A stretch of DNA of 64,000 nucleotides. It comes from Owenweeksia sp. Lineage in GTDB: Bacteria; Bacteroidota; Bacteroidia; Flavobacteriales; Schleiferiaceae. Each line of letters starts with the position of its first letter. Within the stretch, counting starts at the first letter, position 1. The position numbers and the translations under genes were made by a program. A model generated the notes under the pieces. It had not been told where the DNA came from, did not search any database, and worked only from the letters and a program-made list of their open reading frames with translations. Positions 52,429-61,780 of the stretch are shown piece after piece. The stretch lies in the NCBI GenBank assembly GCA_002695025.1, contig NZNV01000017.1, forward strand, positions 248,001-312,000. Direction: 5' to 3'.

Positions 52429-52598
52429 GACTTATCCAGAAAGACTGAGGGATTGGGCCCTATGATGTCTTAGCAACCCGGGCTAGCCGGGTGCTACCTC
52501 CCACTCCGAATATTTCGGAGAAAGATAAGGTGAGTTCCAAGAACACATCCTTTAAACATAATCTGGTAAGTCATAGCTTAATAAAAGAAGACTATGAC
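52429..52598 (+). promoter_or_regulatory. SAM-I riboswitch with a candidate translational expression platform
   Basis: The aptamer (52431-52529) has the S-box pattern: P1 CTTATC (52431-52436) with GATAAG (52524-52529), GAGGGATTGGGCCCTATGAT, GCAACCCGGG and a GGTGCTACCTCCC-type region. SAM binding should stabilise P1. Downstream, TCTGGTAAGTC (52562-52572) can pair with GACTTATCCAGA (52429-52440), competing with P1. GTCATAGCTT (52570-52579) can pair with AAGACTATGAC (52588-52598), which contains the metH1 ATG. The two downstream pairings exclude each other. Confidence 0.85.
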
Positions 52599-53631
52599 AC
52601 AAATTAATTCAGCTTCAACGGCTTTAGAACGTCTGAAGCAGGAAGCATCCAAACGGATACTGGTGCTTGATGGTGCTATGGGCACCATGATCCAGGGTTT
52701 TAAACCTACCGAAGAAGATTACCGGGGAGAGCGCTTCAAAGACTATCCTCATGAACTTAAGGGAAATAACGACTTGCTGAGTATCACCCAGCCGGCTATG
52801 ATACGCTCTATCCATGCCCAGTACCTGGAGGCCGGGGCCGATATCATAGAGACCAATACTTTCAATGCCAATCGTGTTTCCATGGCGGATTATTATATGG
52901 AAGATCTGGTTCCGGAGCTCAATTATCAATCAGCAAAACTGGCGCGTGAGGTGGCGGATGAATTTACCGCCCGCGAACCGCATAAACCGCGGTTTGTAGC
53001 GGGTTCCATAGGACCAACCAATAAAACGGCTAGTATATCACCTGATGTAAATGACCCTGCTTACCGTGCTATAGATTTTGATACGCTGGCCCGGTATTTT
53101 AAAGAACAGGCTGCTGCTCTTGTAAAGGGAGGTGTGGATATGCTACTGGTTGAAACCGTCATTGATACTTTAAATGCCAAGGCGGCCTTATTTGCAATAA
53201 CCGAACTCTTTGATGAATTGGGTTATGAACTCCCGGTCATGGTATCCGGGACGATAACCGATGCCAGCGGACGGATACTTTCCGGCCAAACGGCTGAGGC
53301 TTTTCTCGTGAGTCTCTCGCATGTAGACCTTTTTTCAATCGGGCTGAACTGCGCTTTAGGTGCTAAACAGTTGCGCCCGTACCTGCAGGTGCTGTCCAGG
53401 GAAGCACCTTTTCATATAAGTGCCCATCCCAATGCCGGTTTACCCAATGCTTTCGGTGAATATGATCAAAGTCCGGAGAATATGGCCGATCAGATCCGCG
53501 AATTCCTGGATCTCAACCTGGTGAATATCATTGGAGGCTGCTGCGGAACCAACCCGGATCATATTAAGGCTATTGCGAAGCTGGCCGCACAATACGCTCC
53601 GCGTAAAGTACCTAACGATATTGCCGTATGA
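52594..53631 (+). CDS. metH1: Methionine synthase, N-terminal homocysteine-methyltransferase half
   Basis: The 345-residue protein is the homocysteine-binding domain of cobalamin-dependent methionine synthase. The zinc ligands are intact: Cys253 (GLNCALG), Cys316 and Cys317 ([10 protein letters not shown]). Its start codon sits in the riboswitch expression platform. The other MetH domains are encoded by the next gene, whose ATG overlaps its stop (ATGA). This split is common in Bacteroidota. Together the halves give 1231 residues, about the length of fused MetH. Confidence 0.95.
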   Translation: MTQINSASTALERLKQEASKRILVLDGAMGTMIQGFKPTEEDYRGERFKDYPHELKGNNDLLSITQPAMIRSIHAQYLEAGADIIETNTFNANRVSMADYYMEDLVPELNYQSAKLAREVADEFTAREPHKPRFVAGSIGPTNKTASISPDVNDPAYRAIDFDTLARYFKEQAAALVKGGVDMLLVETVIDTLNAKAALFAITELFDELGYELPVMVSGTITDASGRILSGQTAEAFLVSLSHVDLFSIGLNCALGAKQLRPYLQVLSREAPFHISAHPNAGLPNAFGEYDQSPENMADQIREFLDLNLVNIIGGCCGTNPDHIKAIAKLAAQYAPRKVPNDIAV

Positions 53632-56288
53632 AGTTAGCAGGTTTAGAACCTCTTAATATTTCCCGGGCTGCCAATTTCATCAACATTGGTGAGCGAACTA
53701 ATGTAACAGGCTCCCGCAAGTTTCTGAAGCTCATACAGGAGGGAAACTTTGATGAGGCACTGGAGGTGGCCCGTGACCAGGTAGAAGGTGGCGCCCAGAT
53801 CATAGATGTGAATATGGATGAAGGTATGTTGGATGGTAAGGCAGCCATGGTGCGCTTCCTCAACCTGATGGCTGCTGAACCGGATATTGCCCGGGTACCA
53901 GTTATGATAGATTCTTCCAAATGGGAAATCCTGGAAGCTGGTTTGAAATGTGTACAGGGAAAATCGGTGGTCAACTCCATTAGCCTTAAGAGTGGAGAGG
54001 AGGAATTCATAATGCAGGCAAGGCTCATTAAGCGCTATGGAGCTGCAGTAATTGTTATGGCGTTTGATGAGAAGGGCCAGGCTGATACCTATGAGCGAAG
54101 GATAGAGATATGCAAAAGATCGTATGACCTGTTGGTGGAAGAGGTAGGCTTCAAGGCATCCGATATCATTTTTGACCCTAATATTTTCCCAGTGGCTACC
54201 GGTATTGAAGAGCATCGAAGGAATGCCCTGGATTTTTTCAATGCCACCCAGTGGATCAAAAACAATCTGCCCCACGCCAAAGTGAGTGGAGGAGTAAGCA
54301 ATGTTTCCTTCAGTTTCCGGGGTAACCAGCCCGTACGTGAAGCCATGCACGCAGCCTTCCTATATCATGGGATCCGCCACGGTATGGACATGGGCATTGT
54401 AAACCCTACCATGCTGGAGGTATACGAACAAGTTCCTAAAGACCTGATGGAAAGGGTGGAGGATGTGCTGCTGGACAGAAGAGATGATGCCACGGAAAGA
54501 CTTCTTGAGTTTGCCGAAACCTTTAAGGGGGAGACCAAAACCCGTGAAAAGGACCTGGCCTGGCGCGAAGCACCTGTGCAGAAACGTATAGAGCATGCTT
54601 TGGTAAAAGGTGTAGTAGATCACATTGAAGAAGATGTGGAGGAGGCCCGAAAACATTATGAAAGGACCCTGGAAGTAATTGAAGGCCCTTTAATGGACGG
54701 GATGAACGTGGTGGGAGACCTTTTCGGCTCAGGCAAGATGTTCCTCCCACAGGTTGTAAAGTCAGCACGGGTAATGAAGAAGGCCGTAGCTTACCTGGAA
54801 CCCTACCTGGAAGAAGAAAAGAAAACGCAAAAGGATAGCCGGAAAAAAGGAAAAATACTGCTGGCCACCGTAAAGGGTGATGTTCATGATATCGGAAAGA
54901 ACATTGTAGGGGTGGTACTGGCCTGTAATAATTTTGAGATCGTAGACCTGGGAGTAATGGTTCCCCTGGAAAAGATACTTCAGGCAGCTGTAGAAGAAGA
55001 AGTGGACGTGATCGGGCTCAGTGGTTTGATCACCCCATCGCTGGATGAAATGATCTATGTAGCGCGTGAAATGGAACGACAGGGGTTTAAAACACCTTTA
55101 ATGATAGGAGGAGCTACTACGTCTCGGGCGCATACAGCGGTCAAGATATTCCCTGAATATTCCGGTATTGTAGTACATGTGAATGACGCCAGCCGTAGTG
55201 TTCCCATTGCTCAGACCCTCGCTTCTTCGGAGGCCTCGGTGGGCTTTCATGAGAACCTGAAAGGTGAGTACACCAGGCTTCGTGAAGGTTACCTGCAAAA
55301 AGCTTCGGCCAAAGAATACCTCTCCCTGGAGGAAGCACGGCAAAAGAAATTAAAGCTGGAATTTAAAGGTAACATCTCCACACCAGCCAGGCTGGGCGTT
55401 TTCAAGTTTGAGGATTATGACCTTGCGGAGATCCGGAACTATATAGACTGGACACCCTTCTTCATGACGTGGGAGCTGCATGGAAAATTCCCGGCCATCC
55501 TGGAAGATACGGTGGTAGGTGAAGAAGCCAACTCACTGTACAGGGATGCCAACGCCATACTGGATGAGATAATTGACCGGAAACTACTTACGGCCAATGG
55601 AGTGGCTGGTATATTCCCGGCCGCCTCCATTGGGGATGATATAAAGGTTTTAAACCCGGAAGATAGCGCACAGGAGATGGCAGTCTTCCGCACTTTACGG
55701 CAGCAAAGCAAAAAGGCCGCTGATGCCCCCAATATAGCCCTGAGTGATTTTCTTGCTCCCGAAGACAGCGATCAACAGGATTATGTGGGAGCTTTTGCCG
55801 TAACGGCAGGTTTGGGTATTGAAAAACTGGTAGATGCGTACGAGGCACAACATGATGATTATAAAAGCATCCTGGTGAAGGCCCTGGCTGATCGCCTTGC
55901 AGAGGCTTTTGCAGAACTATTACATCACAAAGTGAGAATGGAGATCTGGGCGTATGCTACGGATGAAAACCTGGACAACAGTGAACTGATCAGTGAGAAA
56001 TACCAGGGAATACGGCCGGCACCGGGTTATCCGGCTTGTCCGGACCACCTGGAAAAGAAAACCATTTTCAGCTTGCTGAACGCGGAAGAACTGGGCATAA
56101 CCCTCACTGATAGCCTGGCTATGTACCCTGCTTCATCCGTATCCGGCTATTACTTTGCTCATCCGGAAAGCAAATATTTCGGACTGGGCAAGATCGGCCG
56201 CGACCAGGTAGAAGATTACGCCAGCCGCAAGGGCATTTCATATGAGGAAGCGGTAAAGTGGTTACGGCCCAATCTGAATTATGATTAA
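53628..56288 (+). CDS. metH2: Methionine synthase, C-terminal half: folate, cobalamin and SAM-reactivation domains
   Basis: The 886-residue protein carries the pterin (5-methyl-THF) domain (from [18 protein letters not shown]), the cobalamin cap and B12 domain with the D-x-H-x-x-G motif at Asp418-His420 ([13 protein letters not shown]), and the C-terminal SAM-binding reactivation domain ([14 protein letters not shown]-x-x-G-Y). All motifs are present. It works with metH1 to transfer methyl from methyl-THF to homocysteine. It overlaps metH1 by four bases and is followed by metF after 18 bases. Confidence 0.96.
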   Translation: MKLAGLEPLNISRAANFINIGERTNVTGSRKFLKLIQEGNFDEALEVARDQVEGGAQIIDVNMDEGMLDGKAAMVRFLNLMAAEPDIARVPVMIDSSKWEILEAGLKCVQGKSVVNSISLKSGEEEFIMQARLIKRYGAAVIVMAFDEKGQADTYERRIEICKRSYDLLVEEVGFKASDIIFDPNIFPVATGIEEHRRNALDFFNATQWIKNNLPHAKVSGGVSNVSFSFRGNQPVREAMHAAFLYHGIRHGMDMGIVNPTMLEVYEQVPKDLMERVEDVLLDRRDDATERLLEFAETFKGETKTREKDLAWREAPVQKRIEHALVKGVVDHIEEDVEEARKHYERTLEVIEGPLMDGMNVVGDLFGSGKMFLPQVVKSARVMKKAVAYLEPYLEEEKKTQKDSRKKGKILLATVKGDVHDIGKNIVGVVLACNNFEIVDLGVMVPLEKILQAAVEEEVDVIGLSGLITPSLDEMIYVAREMERQGFKTPLMIGGATTSRAHTAVKIFPEYSGIVVHVNDASRSVPIAQTLASSEASVGFHENLKGEYTRLREGYLQKASAKEYLSLEEARQKKLKLEFKGNISTPARLGVFKFEDYDLAEIRNYIDWTPFFMTWELHGKFPAILEDTVVGEEANSLYRDANAILDEIIDRKLLTANGVAGIFPAASIGDDIKVLNPEDSAQEMAVFRTLRQQSKKAADAPNIALSDFLAPEDSDQQDYVGAFAVTAGLGIEKLVDAYEAQHDDYKSILVKALADRLAEAFAELLHHKVRMEIWAYATDENLDNSELISEKYQGIRPAPGYPACPDHLEKKTIFSLLNAEELGITLTDSLAMYPASSVSGYYFAHPESKYFGLGKIGRDQVEDYASRKGISYEEAVKWLRPNLNYD

Positions 56289-56306
56289 CACCTCTATCAA
56301 CTAAGC

Positions 56307-57260
56307 ATGAAAGTAATTGAACATATAAAGCAAGCCAAAGAGACCATATTCTCTTTTGAAATATTACCTCCGTTGAAGGGTCAGAATATTCGCGACATCT
56401 ACAATACCATTGATCCCTTGATGGAGTTTAAGCCTCCTTTTGTAAACGTAACCTACCACCGGGAGGAGGTGGTATACAAGCGGTTGAACAATGGATTGCT
56501 GGAACAAAAAGTAGTGCGCAAAAGGCCCGGTACCGTAGGTATTTGTGCTGCCTTGCAAAACCGATACAAGATAGACGCAGTACCGCACATCCTGTGTGGC
56601 GGTTTCTCAAGGGAAGATACCGAGAACGCTTTGATAGACCTGGACTTTCTGGGTATTGAAAACGTACTGGCCTTGCGTGGCGATTCCATCAAGGGAGAGA
56701 CCTATTTTGTGGCCGAGAAGAACGGGCACACTTTTGCCTGTGATCTGGTGGGCCAGATATCGGATATGAATAAAGGCATTTACCTCGATGAGGAACTGAA
56801 GAATAATACCCCCACCAATTTTTGTATTGGGGTGGCCGGCTATCCTGAAAAACACTTTGAAGCACCCAGCATCAATAATGATGTTCAGAATACTTTAAAG
56901 AAGGTGCAGCAAGGAGCCGAATACATTGTAACCCAGTTGTTCTTTGATAATACCCGTTTCTTTGAGTACGTAGAAAAATGCAGGCAGGTGGGTATTTCGG
57001 TGCCCATTATTCCTGGTATAAAGCCCATAGCTACCAAGCGACACCTGAGCCTTTTGCCGCATCGTTTTCATGTGGATATTCCGGATGAATTGGTGAAGTC
57101 AGTGGTTAACTGCAGGGACAATGAGCAAGTAAGGGAAGTTGGCGTAGAGTGGGCTATTCAGCAATGCAAGGAATTAAAAGAGGCTGGGGTGCCGGTGCTC
57201 CACTTTTACTCTATGGGAAAAGTGGACAACATCCAGACTATTGCCAAGGCCGTTTTTTAA
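56307..57260 (+). CDS. metF: 5,10-Methylenetetrahydrofolate reductase
   Basis: The 317-residue flavoenzyme reduces methylene-THF to methyl-THF, the methyl donor used by MetH. The family pattern includes FSFEILPPLKG near the start, VNVTYHREEV, NVLALRGDSIKGE and IPGIKPIATKRHLSLLP. It is about 20 residues longer than the E. coli enzyme. It is the last gene of the riboswitch-controlled operon; a strong terminator follows. Confidence 0.96.
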   Translation: MKVIEHIKQAKETIFSFEILPPLKGQNIRDIYNTIDPLMEFKPPFVNVTYHREEVVYKRLNNGLLEQKVVRKRPGTVGICAALQNRYKIDAVPHILCGGFSREDTENALIDLDFLGIENVLALRGDSIKGETYFVAEKNGHTFACDLVGQISDMNKGIYLDEELKNNTPTNFCIGVAGYPEKHFEAPSINNDVQNTLKKVQQGAEYIVTQLFFDNTRFFEYVEKCRQVGISVPIIPGIKPIATKRHLSLLPHRFHVDIPDELVKSVVNCRDNEQVREVGVEWAIQQCKELKEAGVPVLHFYSMGKVDNIQTIAKAVF

Positions 57261-57263
57261 AAC

Positions 57264-57295
57264 AAAAAAGGCTGCGCTCTTGAGCGCAGCCTTTT
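57264..57295. terminator. Bidirectional terminator between metF and the LruC gene
   Basis: GGCTGCGCTC and GAGCGCAGCC form a 10-bp stem with a two-base loop, flanked by A and T tracts. It can serve both converging genes. Confidence 0.92.
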
Positions 57296-57316
57296 AACCT
57301 TATACGTGTGTTTCAA

Positions 57317-59029
57317 TTACTGTAGATCGAATATTTTCGAAGCAACCGGGCTTTCCATCCAGTTTTGGTTGGCAGAACCTCCGGATTCAGCCCAGGATTG
57401 GAATTGTGGATAAGCTTCCAGGATATCTACCTTTTCATTAGGGTGTTCAAATGATTTATTGGGCGTTACTACCTCCAGCACCCAGGGAAGTCCGCTTTGA
57501 GTGCTATAAGTGCCGTTTACGTCATCACCGGTATTGTAGTAGCTGGAATTAGCCGCTGAAGTTCCTGAAAAACCGTCCAGGTGAATTTCCAGTCCGCGGT
57601 CGTTGCTGCGGAAGATGTACACGTCAGGTACAATATTCAGGCTGCCGGCATTGCCATTAAAGATAACGGTGAAGGTAAACACATCCGGGGTTTTGGAAGG
57701 TCCCTCACCATTGTTCTGGTAGTATTCACTCTGCGCATTGTAAACGTGATCAAAAACCACAATACCGTTGGTCACAGCAGGATCTTCAGTAGCATTACCA
57801 CTAACCGACTCAATGATATCGGCATTAATGGGATTTTTATTGTCGTCTACAAAAACAATAGCCAGTCCGTTGGCAAAGCCTGAACCCACAGCATCCAGGC
57901 TGATGGTAAAGGTGGCATCTACCAGGTTATTATCGGCATCAGAAGTGTAGACCACGTTATTGGAAAGAACCATGTCATTGAAGTCAAAGTCTCCTTTTTG
58001 AGGCCACAAATCTTCAAAGGCCACGGTTTGGTATCCATTGTTGGGGAAATAGGAAGTATAGGCCCTGCTGGCATCGTTGGGGTAGTCATCATCATCATCG
58101 GCAACCCCGTCACCATCAGCATCTTGAATAGCAGGCTCCACTTCAAAAGTAACATCGTCTATCCAATGGTTCTTAGCTCCGTGAACTTTATACAATACGT
58201 AATCTGCATTAGCCGGTATGGTTCCACTTCTGTCAATATTATTTCCATTATTGGGAGCATAGCCATCGTAGTCAATAATATTACCGTTGTTATCGATGAA
58301 GAAGACATATACGCAGAAGTTGCCACTGGTGGAAGCGGTAGTGGTATAAAGCTCTCCACCGTCTACGTCCAATAATTGGTAAGCGTAGCCATGATGGCTG
58401 CTCTTGGATTTGAAAACTTTTCCACCATTACCGCTGGCCCAGTCGTATTTACTGTGGCTGTACACGTACCAGTGCCCCTCGGTAAGGTTATGGTTGCCAG
58501 GATAGTTCGGGAAGTTGTCGGTTTCAAAATCACCGTTTACAAGAAGGTCGGTGCCCTGTATCTTGCCTTTGCTTCCGGTAGATGATTTTTTCCCTTTGCT
58601 GGCGTTGTCCAAAATAACGCTGTAATCCACGTTAAAGAAGTTGGTCTTAACGTTCATGGTAATGTTACCAGGCTGGGAAACTTGTATTTTATCGCCTGAG
58701 TTGGGGTAAAATACAAAGAGGTCACTTCCTATCTGAGGCATGGTCAGGTAAAAGTCGGCAGAAGAGCCTTCTATCCATTTACGGTCAACTACTTTCCCCT
58801 TATCATCGATCAGTTGCAATTCCTGGCCATCTGCAGAAAAAGCAGCGGTATCTGAAGTAAGGGTTACCGTTAAACGGCCCTTGGTGCTGCTACTCCAGTT
58901 AAATTCCTGAGGTATTACCAGGGAGCCTAGGTCCTTGGAGTTTGGGGGATTGGAGCTTTTTGGTTCTTGTACTTTAGTGCAGGATGCGATCGTAAATGCT
59001 GCAAGTGTTAATCCTAATATACGTTTCAT
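57317..59029 (-). CDS. LruC-domain (DUF4842) surface lipoprotein
   Basis: The 570-residue protein has a lipobox (AFTIASC). A DUF4114-like N-terminal region is followed by a Ca-binding-type DADGDGVADDDDDYPNDASR stretch (about 305) and then the LruC domain: YQTVAFEDLWPQKGDFDFND and MVLSNNV. LruC proteins are secreted or surface-exposed and common in Bacteroidota and Leptospira; their role is unknown. It converges with metF. Confidence 0.87.
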   Translation of the reverse strand: MKRILGLTLAAFTIASCTKVQEPKSSNPPNSKDLGSLVIPQEFNWSSSTKGRLTVTLTSDTAAFSADGQELQLIDDKGKVVDRKWIEGSSADFYLTMPQIGSDLFVFYPNSGDKIQVSQPGNITMNVKTNFFNVDYSVILDNASKGKKSSTGSKGKIQGTDLLVNGDFETDNFPNYPGNHNLTEGHWYVYSHSKYDWASGNGGKVFKSKSSHHGYAYQLLDVDGGELYTTTASTSGNFCVYVFFIDNNGNIIDYDGYAPNNGNNIDRSGTIPANADYVLYKVHGAKNHWIDDVTFEVEPAIQDADGDGVADDDDDYPNDASRAYTSYFPNNGYQTVAFEDLWPQKGDFDFNDMVLSNNVVYTSDADNNLVDATFTISLDAVGSGFANGLAIVFVDDNKNPINADIIESVSGNATEDPAVTNGIVVFDHVYNAQSEYYQNNGEGPSKTPDVFTFTVIFNGNAGSLNIVPDVYIFRSNDRGLEIHLDGFSGTSAANSSYYNTGDDVNGTYSTQSGLPWVLEVVTPNKSFEHPNEKVDILEAYPQFQSWAESGGSANQNWMESPVASKIFDLQ

Positions 59030-59362
59030 TATAAGGTTTTTAAGTCGTCAGACACAGTTGTGTATAATCGGGCCAAAAACATAAGTGGTTATTTTTTAAT
59101 CATTTAGCTTGTATTTGCAGATTGCAAAATCCCAAAATGGGAAAATGATTAAGATAAAGAGATTCCTTCTCTGGTTAAAACCGTTTCCCTCCCGGTTATT
59201 TTTAGCAAATTTAAGGTTCTGAGCGAAAGTTTGCATGCCGATCGGAATTTATCAACAGATACAGGGTCTTTTTTGTGAATACATACTGTTGTATTTGTTA
59301 GGGTCCGGTTGGCGTATTGGCTACATTTATACATCATAAATCTGAGTTCGTAAACTAACTTC
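59030..59362. other. Divergent intergenic region of the LruC and PIN-PhoH genes
   Basis: No gene is visible. A TAAATTTG box on the minus strand (59206-59213) could serve the LruC gene, and TACATTTA (59324-59331) the PhoH gene; both lack well-spaced -33 elements. Small palindromes (ACACAGTTGTGT; TCCCAAAATGGGA) lie near 59055 and 59131. Confidence 0.4.
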
Positions 59363-60742
59363 ATGGCGAAACGCACTACCGCCTCCCCCCGCAAGGCGAA
59401 GGCTCCAAAGAAGGAGAAGAAAATATTTGTTCTCGACACTTCAGTAATCCTTTACGACCATAACTCCATCATCAATTTTGACGAGCATGATGTGGCTATA
59501 CCGATTACGGTATTGGAAGAGCTGGATGAATTCAAAAAGGGTAGCGATACCAAAAATTATGAAGCCCGCCAGTTCATTCGCTTCCTGGACAAAAAGTCCG
59601 GGGAAAAGGGGCTGCAGGATTGGATATCATTGAACGGTGGTACTAAAGGACGTTTCAAGGTGATTATGAATACCACCTACAGCCTGGATGCCAATAAGAT
59701 ATTTGGACTTAACAAGAATGACCATCGTATTCTTAATGCGGCCTTGCAATTGGTAGAGGAGGAGAAAAATAAAAAGGTGATCCTGGTTACCAAGGATATT
59801 AATCTTCGCCTGAAGGCAAAAGCCCTGGAGCTTAATGCCGAGGATTACGAAACGGGTAAGATACAGGATGTGGAATCTTTGTATACAGGAAAGAGTACCC
59901 TGGAAGGTTTTGACCAGGAAGTAATCGATGCCCTGTATAAAAGCAAGGCCATTGCCATTGATAGTGTAAAGGAGAGAGAAAAGAATTTTAAGGAGCAGAA
60001 TAATCACTATTACATCCTTAAAGGACCCAAGAGCAGTACCCTGGCCTTTTACAACGCCCAGAGCCAAACCCTGGACCAGGTAGAAAAGAAAAGTTACTAT
60101 GGTATTAAACCACGTAATGCAGAGCAGGCTTTTGCCCTGCAGGCTATCAGCAACCCGGATATAAAGCTGGTTTCCCTGAGCGGAGTGGCCGGAACCGGTA
60201 AAACGCTTTTAGCCCTGGCCGGATCCTTGGAACAAAGAAGGGACTTTAAACAGATCTACCTTGCCCGTCCCATTGTACCTCTCAGTAATAAGGATATCGG
60301 CTACCTGCCTGGTGATATGAAGGCCAAGATCAATCCGTATATGCAGCCGCTCTGGGATAACCTGAAGTTTATCAAGAACCAGTTCAGTGAAAAGGATAAG
60401 GAGTTTAAGCAGGTGGATGAAATGGTAAACCAGGAAAAGCTACTGGTAACGCCATTGGCCTACATCCGTGGCCGCAGCCTTTCCAATGTGATCTTTATTG
60501 TGGATGAAGCCCAGAACCTCACCCCTCACGAGGTAAAGACCATTATTACCCGGGCGGGAGAAAACTCCAAGTTCATTTTTACCGGAGATGTGCGCCAGAT
60601 TGATACCCCATATCTGGATGAACAGTCCAATGGGCTATCCTATCTCATAGATAAGATCAAGGGAAATCCTTTATTTGCTCACGTTACCCTGGAAAAAGGG
60701 GAACGATCTGAGTTGGCTAATCTTGCTAACGAACTCTTGTAA
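59363..60742 (+). CDS. PIN-PhoH (PhoH2-type) RNase/ATPase
   Basis: The 459-residue protein fuses an N-terminal PIN ribonuclease domain (residues about 20-160; FVLDTSVILYDHNSI, PITVLEELDEFKKG) to a C-terminal PhoH-type ATPase. The latter has Walker A GVAGTGKT (274-281) and Walker B FIVDEAQNL, with RPIVPLSNKDIGYLPGD and FTGDVRQID. PhoH2 proteins act as sequence-specific RNA helicases/RNases. It starts with a basic leader (AKRTTASPRKAKAPKKEKK). Its stop lies two bases from the convergent hydrolase gene. Confidence 0.93.
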   Translation: MAKRTTASPRKAKAPKKEKKIFVLDTSVILYDHNSIINFDEHDVAIPITVLEELDEFKKGSDTKNYEARQFIRFLDKKSGEKGLQDWISLNGGTKGRFKVIMNTTYSLDANKIFGLNKNDHRILNAALQLVEEEKNKKVILVTKDINLRLKAKALELNAEDYETGKIQDVESLYTGKSTLEGFDQEVIDALYKSKAIAIDSVKEREKNFKEQNNHYYILKGPKSSTLAFYNAQSQTLDQVEKKSYYGIKPRNAEQAFALQAISNPDIKLVSLSGVAGTGKTLLALAGSLEQRRDFKQIYLARPIVPLSNKDIGYLPGDMKAKINPYMQPLWDNLKFIKNQFSEKDKEFKQVDEMVNQEKLLVTPLAYIRGRSLSNVIFIVDEAQNLTPHEVKTIITRAGENSKFIFTGDVRQIDTPYLDEQSNGLSYLIDKIKGNPLFAHVTLEKGERSELANLANELL

Positions 60743-60744
60743 GA

Positions 60745-61707
60745 TTATTTGTGGCTGTGAACCCAGCTGGCCATGTCTTTGACCAGGTTTTCCTCCAGCG
60801 GAAAATCAGGATCGTAATAAGCAGCTGAGTTTTGCTCCTGGCTTTCATCCACGCGCTTTAAAACGTGGTTCATTTCAGGATAAAAGATGTAGCGCGCCTC
60901 TGGTTTTGCCTTCTTCAGGATCTCTCCTTCCATTTCCTTTACCTGCATATCACGCCCGCCCTGTATAATGAGTACGGGAATGTCCAGTTTACTGATTTCT
61001 TTAGCCGGATTGTATTGAAAATAACTCCTTAAATAGGGCTGAATGGATTTCCGTATTAGGCTGGCTACGGACGCATTGTATTTTTCAACTGTATAGCCTG
61101 CCTTTATGCTGTCCAGTTTTTCAAAAGTTTGTTTCTCCAGCTTTTCCGGTAATTTACCAGCCAGTTGTTCCTTAATGAGGGTATGGGAATCACGGCCGGG
61201 GCCGGCCATGCTGATGAAACCGGAAACTTTGTTTTGCTGGGCGGCAAGCATGGCCACCAATGAACCTTCCGAGTGTCCTAAAAGGAAAATATCGTCAAAG
61301 CCGAGGTCTTTCATACTGGCAATTACCGCTCCCAGGACTTCGGAGTTGGTCTCAAACCGCATTTTTTCTTCAGTACCTGAAAAAGTAGATTTCCCAATGG
61401 CAGGCTTGTCATAGCGGAAGGTAGCAATATGCTTTTCCAGCAGGGAATCCGCCATTTGTTTATATGCATCATTAGGCCCGGGAAGTACGGCAGAGTTGCC
61501 ATTGCGATCGGTAGGGCCGCTACCGGCAACAATGATGATCAGGGGAATATCGTGGTACTCCTTAAGACTTTTCCCTTCGGATAAAAGAGTGCCATATACG
61601 GTGTCTTTTTCTCCAATGGGAATAGGCTGCTCTACTTCGATACGTACCTTTTGGGCAAATACGGAGAAGCTTAACAAGAGTGCTGCCAACAAAGCAGGTT
61701 TGCTCAT
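60745..61707 (-). CDS. Alpha/beta hydrolase, exported
   Basis: The 320-residue protein begins with a signal peptide (MSKPALLAALLLSFSVFAQ). An oxyanion-type GSGPTDRNGN is near residue 60 and the nucleophile elbow is LLGHSEGSLVA. A late VLIIQGGRDMQ and a His in the PEMNHVL region complete the catalytic set. It resembles family S9-type BAAT/dienelactone-like hydrolases; the substrate is unknown. It runs convergently with the PhoH gene and is downstream of pckA on the same strand. Confidence 0.85.
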   Translation of the reverse strand: MSKPALLAALLLSFSVFAQKVRIEVEQPIPIGEKDTVYGTLLSEGKSLKEYHDIPLIIIVAGSGPTDRNGNSAVLPGPNDAYKQMADSLLEKHIATFRYDKPAIGKSTFSGTEEKMRFETNSEVLGAVIASMKDLGFDDIFLLGHSEGSLVAMLAAQQNKVSGFISMAGPGRDSHTLIKEQLAGKLPEKLEKQTFEKLDSIKAGYTVEKYNASVASLIRKSIQPYLRSYFQYNPAKEISKLDIPVLIIQGGRDMQVKEMEGEILKKAKPEARYIFYPEMNHVLKRVDESQEQNSAAYYDPDFPLEENLVKDMASWVHSHK

Positions 61708-61719
61708 AAGAGTGGTTTT

Positions 61720-61754
61720 AAAACAAAGATCCCGATGCTTTGGGCACCGGGATC
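61720..61754 (-). terminator. pckA intrinsic terminator
   Basis: GATCCCG and CGGGATC form a 7-bp stem with a 13-base loop, followed on the minus strand by TTTGTTTT. It lies about 27 bases past the pckA stop. Confidence 0.75.
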
Positions 61755-61780
61755 CTAATGTACATTATTTTAATAAGCTT

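Noticed and set aside
59030-59362. Small gene between the LruC and PhoH genes
   Set aside because: Open frames here, including a 96-codon one on the minus strand that overlaps the start of the PhoH gene, have no family match, and the region is AT-rich with promoter-like boxes instead.
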